From assembly GCA_017635095.1 (NCBI GenBank), contig JAGBMA010000160.1:1-60066 (forward strand): 60,066 nt of DNA, read 5' to 3'. Both the position numbers and the translations under genes were made by a program. Below the pieces are notes generated by a model. It did no database searches and had not been told where the DNA came from. It saw only the letters and a list, made by a program, of their open reading frames with translations. Shown here in pieces: positions 47,076 through 56,118 of the stretch (the first letter of the stretch is position 1; the number at the start of each line of letters is the position of its first letter). This DNA comes from Ruminiclostridium sp. (lineage in GTDB: Bacteria > Bacillota > Clostridia > Oscillospirales > Ruminococcaceae).

Positions 47076-47145
47076 ATTAGATCAAATCCTTTCTGCATTC
47101 GGCTCTGAAAGCCGATATACCCCGATCCGTCGGGATATCTGTGTT

Positions 47146-47373
47146 TTACTGCTTCTTCAAAGTGAGCAGTGCGTCGAGAGCGTCCTTTGAAACTGCCTGA
47201 GACGAATCAAGGTTGGTCTCCTGCGCGTGTCTTAACTCATTTCTTATGATCTTTATATCCTTAGGTGCAGATATACCGAGCTTTACTCTGTCTTTTGCAA
47301 CTTCAAGCACGGTTATCTCTATATTATCCGCAATTATAACGCTCTCTTCTGTCTTTCTTGTAACAACGAGCAT
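47146..47373 (-). CDS. csrA: Carbon storage regulator CsrA
   Basis: 75 residues from the ATG at 47373, which has GGGAGG 7 bases upstream; a GTG one codon earlier is less likely. RNA-binding translational repressor: the beta-1 strand MLVVTRKTEESVII and the GISAPKDIKIIR core with the RNA-contacting Arg are intact, followed by a longer C-terminal helix. It overlaps the fliW stop by one base (TGATG). In Bacillus, CsrA represses flagellin translation and FliW antagonises it. Confidence 0.95.
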   Translation of the reverse strand: MLVVTRKTEESVIIADNIEITVLEVAKDRVKLGISAPKDIKIIRNELRHAQETNLDSSQAVSKDALDALLTLKKQ

Positions 47374-47813
47374 CACTTCACCTCCCGTGAAGAATAAACG
47401 GGCATTCTGAAAGGATAATCAAGCGGAAGGATCACTTGTATAGCCTTGCGGTTTGCTTTGTTGATAACGATAGGCGATTTCATATTGACTGTCGTGTGCT
47501 TGTAGTCGGCAGGTACTTTTGCAATAACGAGAGCGGTAGCGTCGTCATCGTTCCCGAGACCGAGAAGCGAGCGCTCGTTGTCCGCAAGTATCACAGTAAA
47601 TCCGCCGTCTATGAGCACGGGGTTGAAAACGATGAAGCAGAGAGTGGGATCATCGAGCGACTGGAGCCACATCGGATAGACACCTTCGCCGAGAGGCGAG
47701 AGAAGAGCGAACCTCTTGTTGTCCTCGAACGCGTAAAGACCGTTCGGGAAATCATAAATATCCTTTTCATCGACTTCGATAGTGCCAAAATCCCTTGTTT
47801 CAATATTAATCAT
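47373..47813 (-). CDS. fliW: Flagellar assembly factor FliW
   Basis: 146 residues, beta-barrel-like protein. Typical sequences: FGTIEVDEKDIYDFPNGL at the start (split here as FGTIEV and FPNGLYAFE), and INKANRKAIQVIL near the end. FliW binds both CsrA and flagellin, so free flagellin titrates FliW from CsrA. It is directly coupled to csrA. Confidence 0.95.
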   Translation of the reverse strand: MINIETRDFGTIEVDEKDIYDFPNGLYAFEDNKRFALLSPLGEGVYPMWLQSLDDPTLCFIVFNPVLIDGGFTVILADNERSLLGLGNDDDATALVIAKVPADYKHTTVNMKSPIVINKANRKAIQVILPLDYPFRMPVYSSREVK

Positions 47814-47898
47814 GTTCGTTTTCCTTTCGTTGACGCGGAGCCCGGTGCGCCTGCCCCGCTTATTTCGCGCATATCAGCGCACAGCCGCACCGCTGTTA

Positions 47899-48531
47899 TC
47901 AGCCGTGTACGTCTATCTTGGGGACATAATTGGGGTCGGACTGCGGGGGAACGTAGATCGGATCGCCGAGATACTCGATCTCGACTCTTGGCATCTGTGT
48001 GATGTTGAACTCGACCTTGCCGGGAATGAATTCAAGGGGAACTATCCCCGCGTTGTCCCAGTCTATATTAACATCGCCCGCATCATAGTTTATGTTGAGA
48101 ACGCCGTCTTCAAACGTTACGTCCGCGCCTTCCTTCGGAAGGAAATCCATTATCGTCTGGATCGTCTGGCCCGCCTTGTTGTTCTGTGCGGCGATCTCGG
48201 CAGGGGAAACGCCCCGTACGAGCTGATCGCCCTCATTGACTATCTTGGCAGTGCCCTGATATGCTACAGAGATACCGTCGTTGGCGTTGCGCTTTATGAA
48301 GTCCTCGTTGTTATAGTGTCCGAAGCCGAGACTTGAACGCGCCGCGTAAGTATCCACCTTGATCTTGGGCGGCTCGGAATGTATCTTCAGCTCGCCCTGG
48401 TCAGTCTGAATGTTCATTTTCAGCGACCGGTCCGGATTGTTGATCTTCGGGTTCGATAATTCACCTTTGCGGATATTTATCTCCACCTTGATCGGAATTG
48501 AAGTAATACTCAGAAGATTACTGTCAACCAT
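47899..48531 (-). CDS. DUF6470 family protein (YviE-like)
   Basis: 210 residues. It begins LLSITSIPIKVEINI, contains a motif-like RSSLGFGHYNN (about 66-76), and ends in a beta-rich region. Genes of this family lie between flgL and fliW in many Firmicutes (yviE in Bacillus subtilis), exactly the position here. Function not established; linked to the flagellar late regulon by context. Confidence 0.8.
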   Translation of the reverse strand: MVDSNLLSITSIPIKVEINIRKGELSNPKINNPDRSLKMNIQTDQGELKIHSEPPKIKVDTYAARSSLGFGHYNNEDFIKRNANDGISVAYQGTAKIVNEGDQLVRGVSPAEIAAQNNKAGQTIQTIMDFLPKEGADVTFEDGVLNINYDAGDVNIDWDNAGIVPLEFIPGKVEFNITQMPRVEIEYLGDPIYVPPQSDPNYVPKIDVHG

Positions 48532-48557
48532 TGCTGATCAGCTCCTTTCATAGATTT

Positions 48558-50342
48558 TTAATTGATATAGTTGAATATGGTCTGCGAAAGAACGGAAGAA
48601 CCCATCTGCAGAGAAGCGTTATAAACGGATTCGAGCACCTTCCAGCGTGTTATCTCGCTTGGGAGATCCGTGCTTTCGATATCATTCTGCTTGCTCTTGA
48701 GGTTTATCATGACTTCCTCAAGTCTGTCGGTGTTGAACTCTATGAATTTCGAGTTGGTACCGAGATCCGCTATCGCCATCGAGATATTGCTCTGTGCCGC
48801 ATAGATCAAATCCGCATATCTTGCGACCATATCCTGATCTCCCGCCCTCAGATACTTTGCAGAATCGAGAACGAGCTGGATAAGATTGTTTGCATATCCT
48901 CTGTTCTGGTAAACATCGACCTGGTTCTCCGCACCGCTCGCGTTGCTTATAGAGACCGAGGCACCCTCAACGGGGTAGTTCACGGTGCCGGTCGGAAGGA
49001 CCACCGGTATGTTATAGTCGCCGAAAAGACCGCTCGTGCTGATGCTCTTGTTGGTCTGGGTGACTGTATCTGCCACGGTATCTCCGGGCTTGATGATGAC
49101 CTGTTTTCCGTTAAGGTTTATAGCGTAAGTCTTGTCGGGATCGGTGCTTCCGGTGGTAAGAGATGCAACATCAACGCCTCCGTCTGCATTTGCACCGACT
49201 TCGCCGTAATCGCCGTAGCTTGAGACCTCGGCAAACTTCTTGTTCGCGCCCTCTATGCGGCCGCTTGCATAAAGATCGTATTTGCCCTCTCCGAACGCGC
49301 GGTCAAGGGAAGTCTTGAGGGAATCCATGGACTGGTTCACAGTATCCCCGCCCTTGAAGTCAACGTGTCTCGTGACGCCGTTCATAACGACTTCAAGCGA
49401 GTAGTATGTGTCTTTCTCAACGGATCCGAAATCTATCGTTCCGTCCGTGTTCATGGGGGTATTCTTGTATGTGTACCATTCGGGGTTGTCAATGTACTTG
49501 AACTGGCCGTTTTCGTTCATTTCCGGACCGGTCATGAAATTGTCCTTGATCGCGTTGTTTATGTTCGCAACGGTAGTTTCGTCGTCGGAACCGCCCTGGA
49601 ATGTTATCTCGCAGGATCTTCCGCCTGCGGAAACATTGATCGTGTATTCCTTTCCGTCCTCGATGCTGTTGAGATCTATACTTACCGCCTGCTTCTGAAC
49701 GCCGCAGCCTGTGCACTTCACGCCGTTGAAGGTTATGGGGAGCGCAGTCTGACCGTCTATGCGGTCTATATTCGTATCGGTCGCCATGCCGATACCGATA
49801 TCGAGGTAAGACTCGCCGCTGTAGGGGAAGTCATCGGGGTTGCCCGAAGAGTTTACGGGCACGCCGTTGTATGTGACCTGCTTATAATCGCCGTCGCCCT
49901 CGATCTTGAAAGCGACCGTATCATTGTTGAGTCCGCCGAACACCTTTCTGTCCGCGATATCTATGTTCAGGGACTGGACCATTTCCTCCGCATAGTTGTC
50001 TATGGACATCGCTATGATATTGAGGTCGTCCTGGTTTCTTGTTCCGTGAGCGCCCTCGACGAGCTTCTCATATACTGTCTGGATAACTCCCGACACGGTC
50101 ATGAGTGCAGATTCAGCGTTGGTGTAGATCGAGTCAGCGGTCTTTAAGTTGCCCTGGTTCGTCTCGACTTCCGCCATAGACTTTCTGAGTCTTAACGCTC
50201 TTGCCGCATTTATCGGGTTCTCGCTGGCACGGTCGAACTGGCGTCCGGAATATATTTTCTTTTCGGAATTGTACTTATCCGTGTAATTCGTCTCATATCT
50301 GCTGAGATAATTTCTTCGGATCGTATCTCCGGCTATTCTCAT
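48558..50342 (-). CDS. flgL: Flagellar hook-associated protein 3
   Basis: 594 residues. The N-terminal coiled coil (MRIAGDTIRRNYLSRYETN, with SGRQFDRASENPINAARAL) and the C-terminal helix (TWKVLESVYNASLQMGSSV-like end, SLQMGSSVLSQTIFNYI) are typical of the hook-filament junction protein. The central variable region (about 170-480) is long and contains a CTGC cysteine pair (about 208-211), unusual for an exported axial protein. It lies 21 bases downstream of flgK. Confidence 0.93.
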   Translation of the reverse strand: MRIAGDTIRRNYLSRYETNYTDKYNSEKKIYSGRQFDRASENPINAARALRLRKSMAEVETNQGNLKTADSIYTNAESALMTVSGVIQTVYEKLVEGAHGTRNQDDLNIIAMSIDNYAEEMVQSLNIDIADRKVFGGLNNDTVAFKIEGDGDYKQVTYNGVPVNSSGNPDDFPYSGESYLDIGIGMATDTNIDRIDGQTALPITFNGVKCTGCGVQKQAVSIDLNSIEDGKEYTINVSAGGRSCEITFQGGSDDETTVANINNAIKDNFMTGPEMNENGQFKYIDNPEWYTYKNTPMNTDGTIDFGSVEKDTYYSLEVVMNGVTRHVDFKGGDTVNQSMDSLKTSLDRAFGEGKYDLYASGRIEGANKKFAEVSSYGDYGEVGANADGGVDVASLTTGSTDPDKTYAINLNGKQVIIKPGDTVADTVTQTNKSISTSGLFGDYNIPVVLPTGTVNYPVEGASVSISNASGAENQVDVYQNRGYANNLIQLVLDSAKYLRAGDQDMVARYADLIYAAQSNISMAIADLGTNSKFIEFNTDRLEEVMINLKSKQNDIESTDLPSEITRWKVLESVYNASLQMGSSVLSQTIFNYIN

Positions 50343-50363
50343 AGGGGATTCCTCCTTAAACTA

Positions 50364-51992
50364 TTACAGACCTACACGTCCCGTGTTGTTTATAAGTCTG
50401 TCAAGCGCATCGTCCAGCGCTGTCATGAGTCTTGCGCTTGCGTTGTACCAGTTCTGGTATGTGAGCATATTGATGCCCTCTTCGGTCTCGGAAACGCCTG
50501 AGACCGCGTCTCTGCTGTCGAGAAGGGCGTCCGCCGTAGCGTATGCGGCTTCGGATCTGCTCTCATTGAAGTCGATATTCTGACCTATACGGTTGCTTAT
50601 GAACAGCAGGTAGTCATATATCGTTCCCTCATAATCTCCTCTGCCGCCGAAGTCGAGAGGCTTCTTGTTGAGGTTTTCGAGTATCTGGTTTACATGGTTG
50701 CCGTCAAGGGACATGGTCCATATACCGGTCTCCTTGTCCTGCACCTCACCTATCATGGTGGCGTTCGTCATCCAGGATTCCGCTATACGGATATTCTGTA
50801 TGGTCATATCGAGCTCATCGTACTCTGCCGTTCTGTCGCCGAACTGGTCGATCTGCTCATATTCGTTGGTGCAGAAAAGGAGCCTGTCGGCATCTACGAC
50901 CTTGCCGTTGCTGTCAACGGCACCGTTGAGCTGGTTCATGAAATTCGCAAAAGTGTGTGCAAAAGCGCTCATAGCCGATTCATAATAGGGGATACCGTAA
51001 GAAGCGTTCTGATAGCCCGTTGCATAAACGCCGTTGCCGTTGAGGATATCAACATACGCTTTGAGCTCGCCGCTGCGGAATTCGGCCGAGTCGCCGGACG
51101 TCCAGCGGAGGACTGCCGCGTCGTAAGCTGCATAATCGCGGAAAAGCTCGGAGGAGAATTCGCCCTCGACCTTGGTGCTTCTTCTCATGTAGAGTTGTTC
51201 GTACTTTTCGCCGTTTATGATCTCGACGCCGTCCATGAGCACTCTTACGGAGCCGTCGGCGTTGTCGTGAACTTCGATGCAGCCTTTGTACGAAAGTTCG
51301 TCAAGGAGCAGGTTTCTTTCATCGAGCATCTCGTTGGGTCCGTAGGAACCTGTGACGGACTCGCCCTCGCCGTACTTGCCGACAGCCATAGCCGCGTATT
51401 CCTTTACGATGGCCTTGTTATAGTTCACGATGCGTTCGATGATGTTGTTTGTATCTTCTATAGATGCGTCGAGAGCTTCGAGGTTGGTCTCCTTGAGGTT
51501 CTCGAGGTCTGCATAATATGTATGAAGCAGGTTCGTCATGTTGTATGCTTCATTTCTGACGATACTTGCAAGCTCTTCGCTGTCGGGTCTCTCCGCGTAG
51601 TTGGAGAGCGCGTTCTTGAAAGTATCTATGCTAAGCGTAAGACCGTCGGTGGTGATATTATCGAGAACAGTCTCGACTTCCTTCAGGATATCGGTCTTTG
51701 TGCTGTATTCGGCTACCGCGGGAGTCGAATCGCGGTATCTCTTGTCAATATAGGGGTCGCGCACCTGATCCACGCCGAAGCCGATGGCACCCTGGCCCGC
51801 AAGAGCCATCCGAGAGCTCTTTGTCTGCCAGTAAGCGTAGTCGTTGAAGTAGCTTGAACCGATATCGACCTGCTGTCTTGTATAACCTTCGACCTTTGAG
51901 TTGGAGAGGTTGCTTCCGGTGATATCGAGCGCCTTCTGCGAAAGCTGTATGGTACGCTTGGACATTTCAAGTCCCATAAACGTTGGACGCAT
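50364..51992 (-). CDS. flgK: Flagellar hook-associated protein 1
   Basis: 542 residues. N-terminal MRPTFMGLEMSKRTIQLSQKALDITGSNLSN has the flagellar rod/hook signature (ALDITGSNLSN). The C-terminus ISGVSETEEGINMLTYQNWYNASARLM-type helix is typical of FlgK (here SGVSETEEGINML). It joins hook and filament. Position between flgN and flgL is standard. Confidence 0.95.
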   Translation of the reverse strand: MRPTFMGLEMSKRTIQLSQKALDITGSNLSNSKVEGYTRQQVDIGSSYFNDYAYWQTKSSRMALAGQGAIGFGVDQVRDPYIDKRYRDSTPAVAEYSTKTDILKEVETVLDNITTDGLTLSIDTFKNALSNYAERPDSEELASIVRNEAYNMTNLLHTYYADLENLKETNLEALDASIEDTNNIIERIVNYNKAIVKEYAAMAVGKYGEGESVTGSYGPNEMLDERNLLLDELSYKGCIEVHDNADGSVRVLMDGVEIINGEKYEQLYMRRSTKVEGEFSSELFRDYAAYDAAVLRWTSGDSAEFRSGELKAYVDILNGNGVYATGYQNASYGIPYYESAMSAFAHTFANFMNQLNGAVDSNGKVVDADRLLFCTNEYEQIDQFGDRTAEYDELDMTIQNIRIAESWMTNATMIGEVQDKETGIWTMSLDGNHVNQILENLNKKPLDFGGRGDYEGTIYDYLLFISNRIGQNIDFNESRSEAAYATADALLDSRDAVSGVSETEEGINMLTYQNWYNASARLMTALDDALDRLINNTGRVGL

Positions 51993-52085
51993 AATCGATC
52001 AATCCTTCCTTTTATGAAGCTTTCCGATACTTTGCATCCTTGCTCCGGTCAGAAACTTCTTTGGACACAGTTTGACGCGGGTCTT

Positions 52086-52562
52086 TCAGACTTCTCCGAA
52101 AAATCCGCCCGATGTGTTGTGCTTGGTGACTTTCACGCCCTTGCCCGTATATGTTGAAGCCGTGGAATGACTGCGGTTTATGAGCTTTTCCTGAACAGAG
52201 AGCTTCTTTTCGATTATATCGATTATATCCGCATTTGTTTCCTTGATGAATTCTACGTGCTTTTCCATTGCCGAGCATTCGAGCATGAGCTTGTTTTTAA
52301 GCTCCTCGGGGCATTCCTCCACCAGCATTCTTGCCTTTTTTCCGGCAAGTCCAAGTTTGCGGAAGAGAGCGAGTCTTTTCGCTTCGAGGTCATTGCCCTC
52401 CATGATGAACTTCTGCTCCGTTGTAAGGGAATCGAGCAGCCATGTGAGCTCATCGGCGAGAACCTTTGCCCGCTTTTCGGAAACGAAAGCGGACAGCGCC
52501 TCGAAATGCTTATTGTATTTTTCCATGAAAGCTATAACTTGTTTTGCGGTGTCTGTCGTCAT
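52086..52562 (-). CDS. flgN: FlgN-like flagellar export chaperone
   Basis: 158 residues, predicted all-helical with long amphipathic helices (about 5-130) and a Ser/Thr/Gly-rich tail. FlgN chaperones FlgK and FlgL. The assignment combines helical character, size and its place between flgM and flgK. A 93-base gap separates it from flgK. Confidence 0.8.
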   Translation of the reverse strand: MTTDTAKQVIAFMEKYNKHFEALSAFVSEKRAKVLADELTWLLDSLTTEQKFIMEGNDLEAKRLALFRKLGLAGKKARMLVEECPEELKNKLMLECSAMEKHVEFIKETNADIIDIIEKKLSVQEKLINRSHSTASTYTGKGVKVTKHNTSGGFFGEV

Positions 52563-52612
52563 TTCCGATTCCTCCTTCTGGTGTAATACGCGATAAGCGT
52601 GTCCGGCGCCGT

Positions 52613-52891
52613 TTAAGCGATCATGGACGCAGCGACAGCCTCCGCGGAAACGGGGCAGTTATCGCCTGCGTACTTCTCTGCAAGCGCGGCAAGACGTTCC
52701 TCACTTGCGGGCGCGTTTGCGCGGGCAGCGGCATTCGTCTGTGCGGCAGCGAGCGAACGGCCGAAATTGAACTCGACCTTATCGGTATTAGCCGAGCCCT
52801 TTGCGGAAGAAGACGACTTCTTTGCTGCAACGGGCTTGTTCAGCTTCTTGTAAGCACTTATAGTACTCATGTGCAGGTTGTTTATCTCCAT
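52613..52891 (-). CDS. flgM: Anti-sigma-28 factor FlgM
   Basis: 92 residues. A largely disordered N-terminal half (NKPVAAKKSSSSAKGSA) includes the conserved DKVEFN motif (about 38-43), followed by the helical sigma-binding C-terminus (SEERLAALAEKYAG, VSAEAVAASMI). FlgM holds sigma-28 until it is exported through the completed hook. It is the first gene after the sigma-28 promoter, giving autoregulation. AAAGGAG lies 10 bases before the ATG. Confidence 0.88.
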   Translation of the reverse strand: MEINNLHMSTISAYKKLNKPVAAKKSSSSAKGSANTDKVEFNFGRSLAAAQTNAAARANAPASEERLAALAEKYAGDNCPVSAEAVAASMIA

Positions 52892-52943
52892 ATATCATCA
52901 ACTCCTTTAGCAGATAAATCACAGATATTACATTACACTTATA

Positions 52944-52970
52944 ATATCGTCGATTTCCTCAAAAACTTTA
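52944..52970 (-). promoter_or_regulatory. Sigma-28 (SigD/FliA) promoter of the late flagellar operon
   Basis: On the minus strand TAAA (52967-52970), a 15-base spacer and GACGATAT (52944-52951). This is one base from the SigD consensus TAAA-N15-GCCGATAT, about 55 bases before flgM. Confidence 0.88.
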
Positions 52971-53039
52971 GTTTCACCGCCTTGTTTTGCAAATTTTTGT
53001 GGAATTTGCGGCAAATAGCGTCAAAATCGGATTGTTTTG

Positions 53040-53068
53040 TTTACATTTTACCGATTTTTTGATATAAT
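53040..53068 (+). promoter_or_regulatory. SigA promoter of the lipoprotein gene
   Basis: TTTACA (53040-53045), a 17-base spacer and TATAAT (53063-53068). It implies a 5' leader of about 185 bases. Confidence 0.7.
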
Positions 53069-53141
53069 AGGCGGTGTAACGCACAGGCAGCGCGACGAAC
53101 GCACCTGTTTTGCGTCTTATGTAGTTGAGGAGAATGCAAAA

Positions 53142-53175
53142 GAGAAAATGATATACTATATTATATCATATTCTC
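53142..53175 (+). other. 14-bp AT-rich hairpin in the lipoprotein leader
   Basis: GAGAAAATGATATA (53142-53155) pairs with TATATCATATTCTC (53162-53175) with one mismatch and a 6-base loop. There is no T-run after it, so it is not a classical terminator. Confidence 0.6.
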
Positions 53176-53259
53176 CAATAATTTGCAGGCTGAATTTGCA
53201 TTTTTGTGAATTATGCCCGCGAATTTCGTAAAAACTAACAATCAAAAAGGAGAGACTTT

Positions 53260-54246
53260 ATGAAAAAGAGTATTTGCATCACCGCACTTATCGCCGCTGC
53301 CGCAGTAATGGCAGGCTGCGGAGGAAACAAGACAGAACAGACCACCGCACAGACCACCGCGCCGGCCGAGGCTCAGACGACCACGGCGGCGGTCACACAG
53401 GAGACCGGGACTGCCGCTCCCGCAGCTGCAACGGAAGCACAGACGGAGGATAACTCCGGCAAAAAGGCGATACTCACCGATACACAGGGCAATGTTTTCT
53501 ACCGCGAGGACTGCACACTCGGTGAATGGGGCCAGCTCACCGTACCCTACACTTATATGGCTGTTTCCGGCGGTATGTACCACGACAGCGACACCGAGCC
53601 GGGGCTGTTTGTCCCCGATGAATTCGAGTACGGCGGCGAGCGCGCTTCCGCGGGAGATCTTGCCCGACTTGAAGCCGGCACCGTGATCGGGGGTGTCACC
53701 GTAAAGTCCGCCGAGACCGGTATAAGCAGCCCGTGGAACGATGAGCTCGGCGACGCGGATCCCAACGCGGACGAAGGGTTTACCCTCCAGCACGTCAGCG
53801 TCGATCTCGACGGCGAGATAAAGCTCACCGGTGTAGTGCGCTACTATTTCGACGAGATGTACGCGGTATCTTCCGGAGATATCATGTTCATTCCCGACAA
53901 CAGCTATGCCGGGCTCCCAATACCGGTGGATATCACCGGGAGCGACAATAACTACGGCACCGTGAACTTTGACGAAAAGGGCGGCTTTGACCCCGACGAG
54001 GGTTACACCGATACAACTTACGGCGGCGGCATCTGCGTTTACTCCGAAGCCCCGCTCCTTCACGTCGGCAACCTCAAGGATCACTACAGCGACCGCTCCG
54101 ATCTTTACGACTTTTTCGGCGGCGGCAATGAAAACTTCTCCGCAAGAGCGGAGATCACCCTTACCGACGTTCACCTCGCGTGGAACGACAACTTCGGCTC
54201 CGCCTATGCCTGCACAGGCGTCATAAAGGAAATAAAGGCGATCTGA
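53260..54246 (+). CDS. Exported lipoprotein of unknown function
   Basis: 328 residues. Signal peptide with lipobox MAGC (Cys about 20), then a low-complexity Thr/Gln/Ala/Pro linker (about 25-65). A C-terminal domain (about 70-328) is rich in Asp, Gly and Tyr with acidic turn-like segments (DADPNADEG, FDPDEGYTD), possibly Ca2+-binding. I do not recognise the family. It is monocistronic: a strong terminator follows at 54255. The SD is AAAAGGAGAG. Confidence 0.75.
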   Translation: MKKSICITALIAAAAVMAGCGGNKTEQTTAQTTAPAEAQTTTAAVTQETGTAAPAAATEAQTEDNSGKKAILTDTQGNVFYREDCTLGEWGQLTVPYTYMAVSGGMYHDSDTEPGLFVPDEFEYGGERASAGDLARLEAGTVIGGVTVKSAETGISSPWNDELGDADPNADEGFTLQHVSVDLDGEIKLTGVVRYYFDEMYAVSSGDIMFIPDNSYAGLPIPVDITGSDNNYGTVNFDEKGGFDPDEGYTDTTYGGGICVYSEAPLLHVGNLKDHYSDRSDLYDFFGGGNENFSARAEITLTDVHLAWNDNFGSAYACTGVIKEIKAI

Positions 54247-54254
54247 CCGCATCC

Positions 54255-54293
54255 CTCCCGTACCATGCATTTCTGCGGTACGGGAGATTTTTT
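54255..54293 (+). terminator. Terminator of the lipoprotein gene
   Basis: CTCCCGTACC (54255-54264) pairs perfectly with GGTACGGGAG (54277-54286), followed by ATTTTTT. Confidence 0.9.
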
Positions 54294-54302
54294 CAAAATC
54301 CC

Positions 54303-54340
54303 TGCAACCTTTTTCCGCCGGGCGGAGTGTTATATACGAG
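54303..54340 (+). promoter_or_regulatory. Possible ECF-type autoregulatory promoter
   Basis: TGCAACCTTTTT (54303-54314) resembles the AAC-type -35 of ECF sigma factors and lies upstream of the sigma gene. No clear CGTC-type -10 is found at 16 bases, so the call is tentative. A TCCGC/GCGGA palindrome lies in the spacer. Confidence 0.3.
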
Positions 54341-54385
54341 AGCGATATTTTTCGGGGCATCGTCCCCGCATGAGAGGATGTAAAA

Positions 54386-54901
54386 ATGACGGAACTTTCC
54401 TTGCGTACGAGGGAAAGCTTTGACGCCGTTATGAGAAAATACGCGGATATGGTGTACCGCCTTGCATACTCAAGGACCGGCAGCACTTTTGACGCGGACG
54501 ATATCCTGCAGGAAGTGTTCCTGCGCTACATAAGGGCGGACAAGACTTACAACGACGAGGAGCACCGCAAGTCGTGGCTCATTCGCATAACCATAAACTG
54601 CACGCGCTCTTTCGCGTCGTCGGCATGGAACAGACACAAGGATCTGTCCGAACCGGACGAGAACGAGGGCTCGGAAGACCCGGCGCTCAAAGCCGCAGAG
54701 ACAAAGTCCGACGTTATGAACGCGCTGCTGGAGCTGCCGGAAAAGTACCGGACAGTCATCTACCTGTTCTATTACGAGGACATGAGCATAAGCGAGATCG
54801 CTCGCTCTGTGGGCATAACCGAAACAAACGTAAAAACACGGCTTTCGCGGGGGCGCGATATGCTGAAAGAAAAGCTGAAAGGAGGTTATATTGATGTTTA
54901 A
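54386..54901 (+). CDS. ECF RNA polymerase sigma factor
   Basis: 171 residues. Region 2 (about 10-80) has YADMVYRLAYSRTG and the DADDILQEVFLRYIR motif. Region 4 (about 110-165) has LPEKYRTVIYLFYYEDMSISEIARSVG followed by the recognition helix TETNVKTRLSRGRDMLKEKL (given in parts). There is no region 1 or 3, so it is ECF/group 4. It overlaps the downstream transmembrane gene by 8 bases, the usual layout for a cognate regulator. Confidence 0.93.
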   Translation: MTELSLRTRESFDAVMRKYADMVYRLAYSRTGSTFDADDILQEVFLRYIRADKTYNDEEHRKSWLIRITINCTRSFASSAWNRHKDLSEPDENEGSEDPALKAAETKSDVMNALLELPEKYRTVIYLFYYEDMSISEIARSVGITETNVKTRLSRGRDMLKEKLKGGYIDV

Positions 54902-56075
54902 AGAACAGTTACACGAGTCCTTTGACGCAATATCCCCATCTCCCGAGCTTCTCGACCGCATATCCGCCATGATGAGCGAGGAAGCAGCCCGCCCTAAGAC
55001 CTCCATAAAGATGAACGCGGTGAAGTACGGCGGTATCGCGGCAGCTCTCGCGCTTGCCGCCGGAGGAACTTTCGCGGTGATGCAGTATAACGGAAGCATC
55101 GCCCGTACCGCTTCCGCCGCACCGACGGAAGCCGCAGACATGGCAGCGGAAACGGAAGCCCCGGGCTTTTTCAAAGAAGAAACGACAGCCGCCGCTGCCA
55201 CAACCACTGCCCCGGCATATCTCTACGGTGTCACGGAAGAAGAGGCAGAGGAGGATATGGACGCGGCGATCGAGGAAAGCTTTATGCTCTACAGCGCCAC
55301 GGACGATGAGACCGGGGGCGATGCCGGAGCGTCTTATGCCTCCGCCGCCGAAGATACTGCTGCAAAATATGCTGTTACCGCGGACAATGAAGGAGCCGAT
55401 GACGGTATGCAGGCAAACGATTCCCGTATCATGACAGCCGGGGACGGCGCATACTCCGACAGCGCGAATGATGACAGCTATGAAACATACACGGAGGACG
55501 AAGAAGAAGCCGACTGCGATGAAATGCCCGCTGTCGGCGCATCAGAAGTCAGCGCGGGAAGCGCCGCCGGTGACGATATCCCGGGCAGGGGCGACGAAAA
55601 TGACTCAAACCCCGGCGGAGGTTCGCCCGATCTCACCGACAAGGACATAATCATTGACGGATCGCTCTGCCACGTTTTATCCCTCTCCCCGATGGACGCG
55701 GTGGTCTGGGACGGAAATAAGTACGTCTCCATATACAGCGGGAACGAAACGGACTGCACGAAGGTCATAAAAGCCGAAAACCTTGTCGGAAGCGTTATAC
55801 GCACGGAGGGTGAACCGGTGAATGAGCTTGAAACGAGCTTCTTCCTCGATGCTGACCTGTACCGGGGCGACGGGCTGGAGTTTCTTGCAGCGAAGAGCAG
55901 TGAAGAGATACTCAGGGATATGCTGAATACTCCCGCCCTGCAAAAGATCGAGGGTATTGAAAGCTATACCACCGACAATGTGCTTCTTATATACCCCGTT
56001 TATAGGGACAGCGACTACCCGGATCATGATTTCGTGGGTTCTCCGGCATTCTACAGATATCTTCCCGAGAAATAG
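54894..56075 (+). CDS. Transmembrane partner of the ECF sigma factor (putative anti-sigma)
   Basis: 393 residues from the ATG at 54894 (AGGAGG 8 bases upstream), overlapping the sigma gene. An N-terminal cytoplasmic part (about 1-40) has the MFKEQLHESFDAISPSPELLDRI-type start common in Clostridial ECF partner proteins. One membrane helix (about 43-62) and a very acidic, Ala/Glu/Asp/Tyr-rich low-complexity stretch (75-240) follow, then a C-terminal folded domain (about 245-393). Topology and coupling suggest an anti-sigma factor sensing the envelope. No zinc HxxxCxxC motif is seen, so inhibition would be non-ZAS. Confidence 0.7.
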   Translation: MFKEQLHESFDAISPSPELLDRISAMMSEEAARPKTSIKMNAVKYGGIAAALALAAGGTFAVMQYNGSIARTASAAPTEAADMAAETEAPGFFKEETTAAAATTTAPAYLYGVTEEEAEEDMDAAIEESFMLYSATDDETGGDAGASYASAAEDTAAKYAVTADNEGADDGMQANDSRIMTAGDGAYSDSANDDSYETYTEDEEEADCDEMPAVGASEVSAGSAAGDDIPGRGDENDSNPGGGSPDLTDKDIIIDGSLCHVLSLSPMDAVVWDGNKYVSIYSGNETDCTKVIKAENLVGSVIRTEGEPVNELETSFFLDADLYRGDGLEFLAAKSSEEILRDMLNTPALQKIEGIESYTTDNVLLIYPVYRDSDYPDHDFVGSPAFYRYLPEK

Positions 56076-56118
56076 TTCGTCGTCGGGCAGCTCGACAAAT
56101 TCCTGAACTTATAAAAAT

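Larger units (their letters stand above)
52892..53259. other. 368-base divergent intergenic region
   Basis: It lies between flgM (-) and the lipoprotein gene (+). It contains the sigma-28 promoter (-), a SigA promoter (+) and a long AT-rich hairpin at 53142-53175. No coding gene is supported. Confidence 0.75.
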
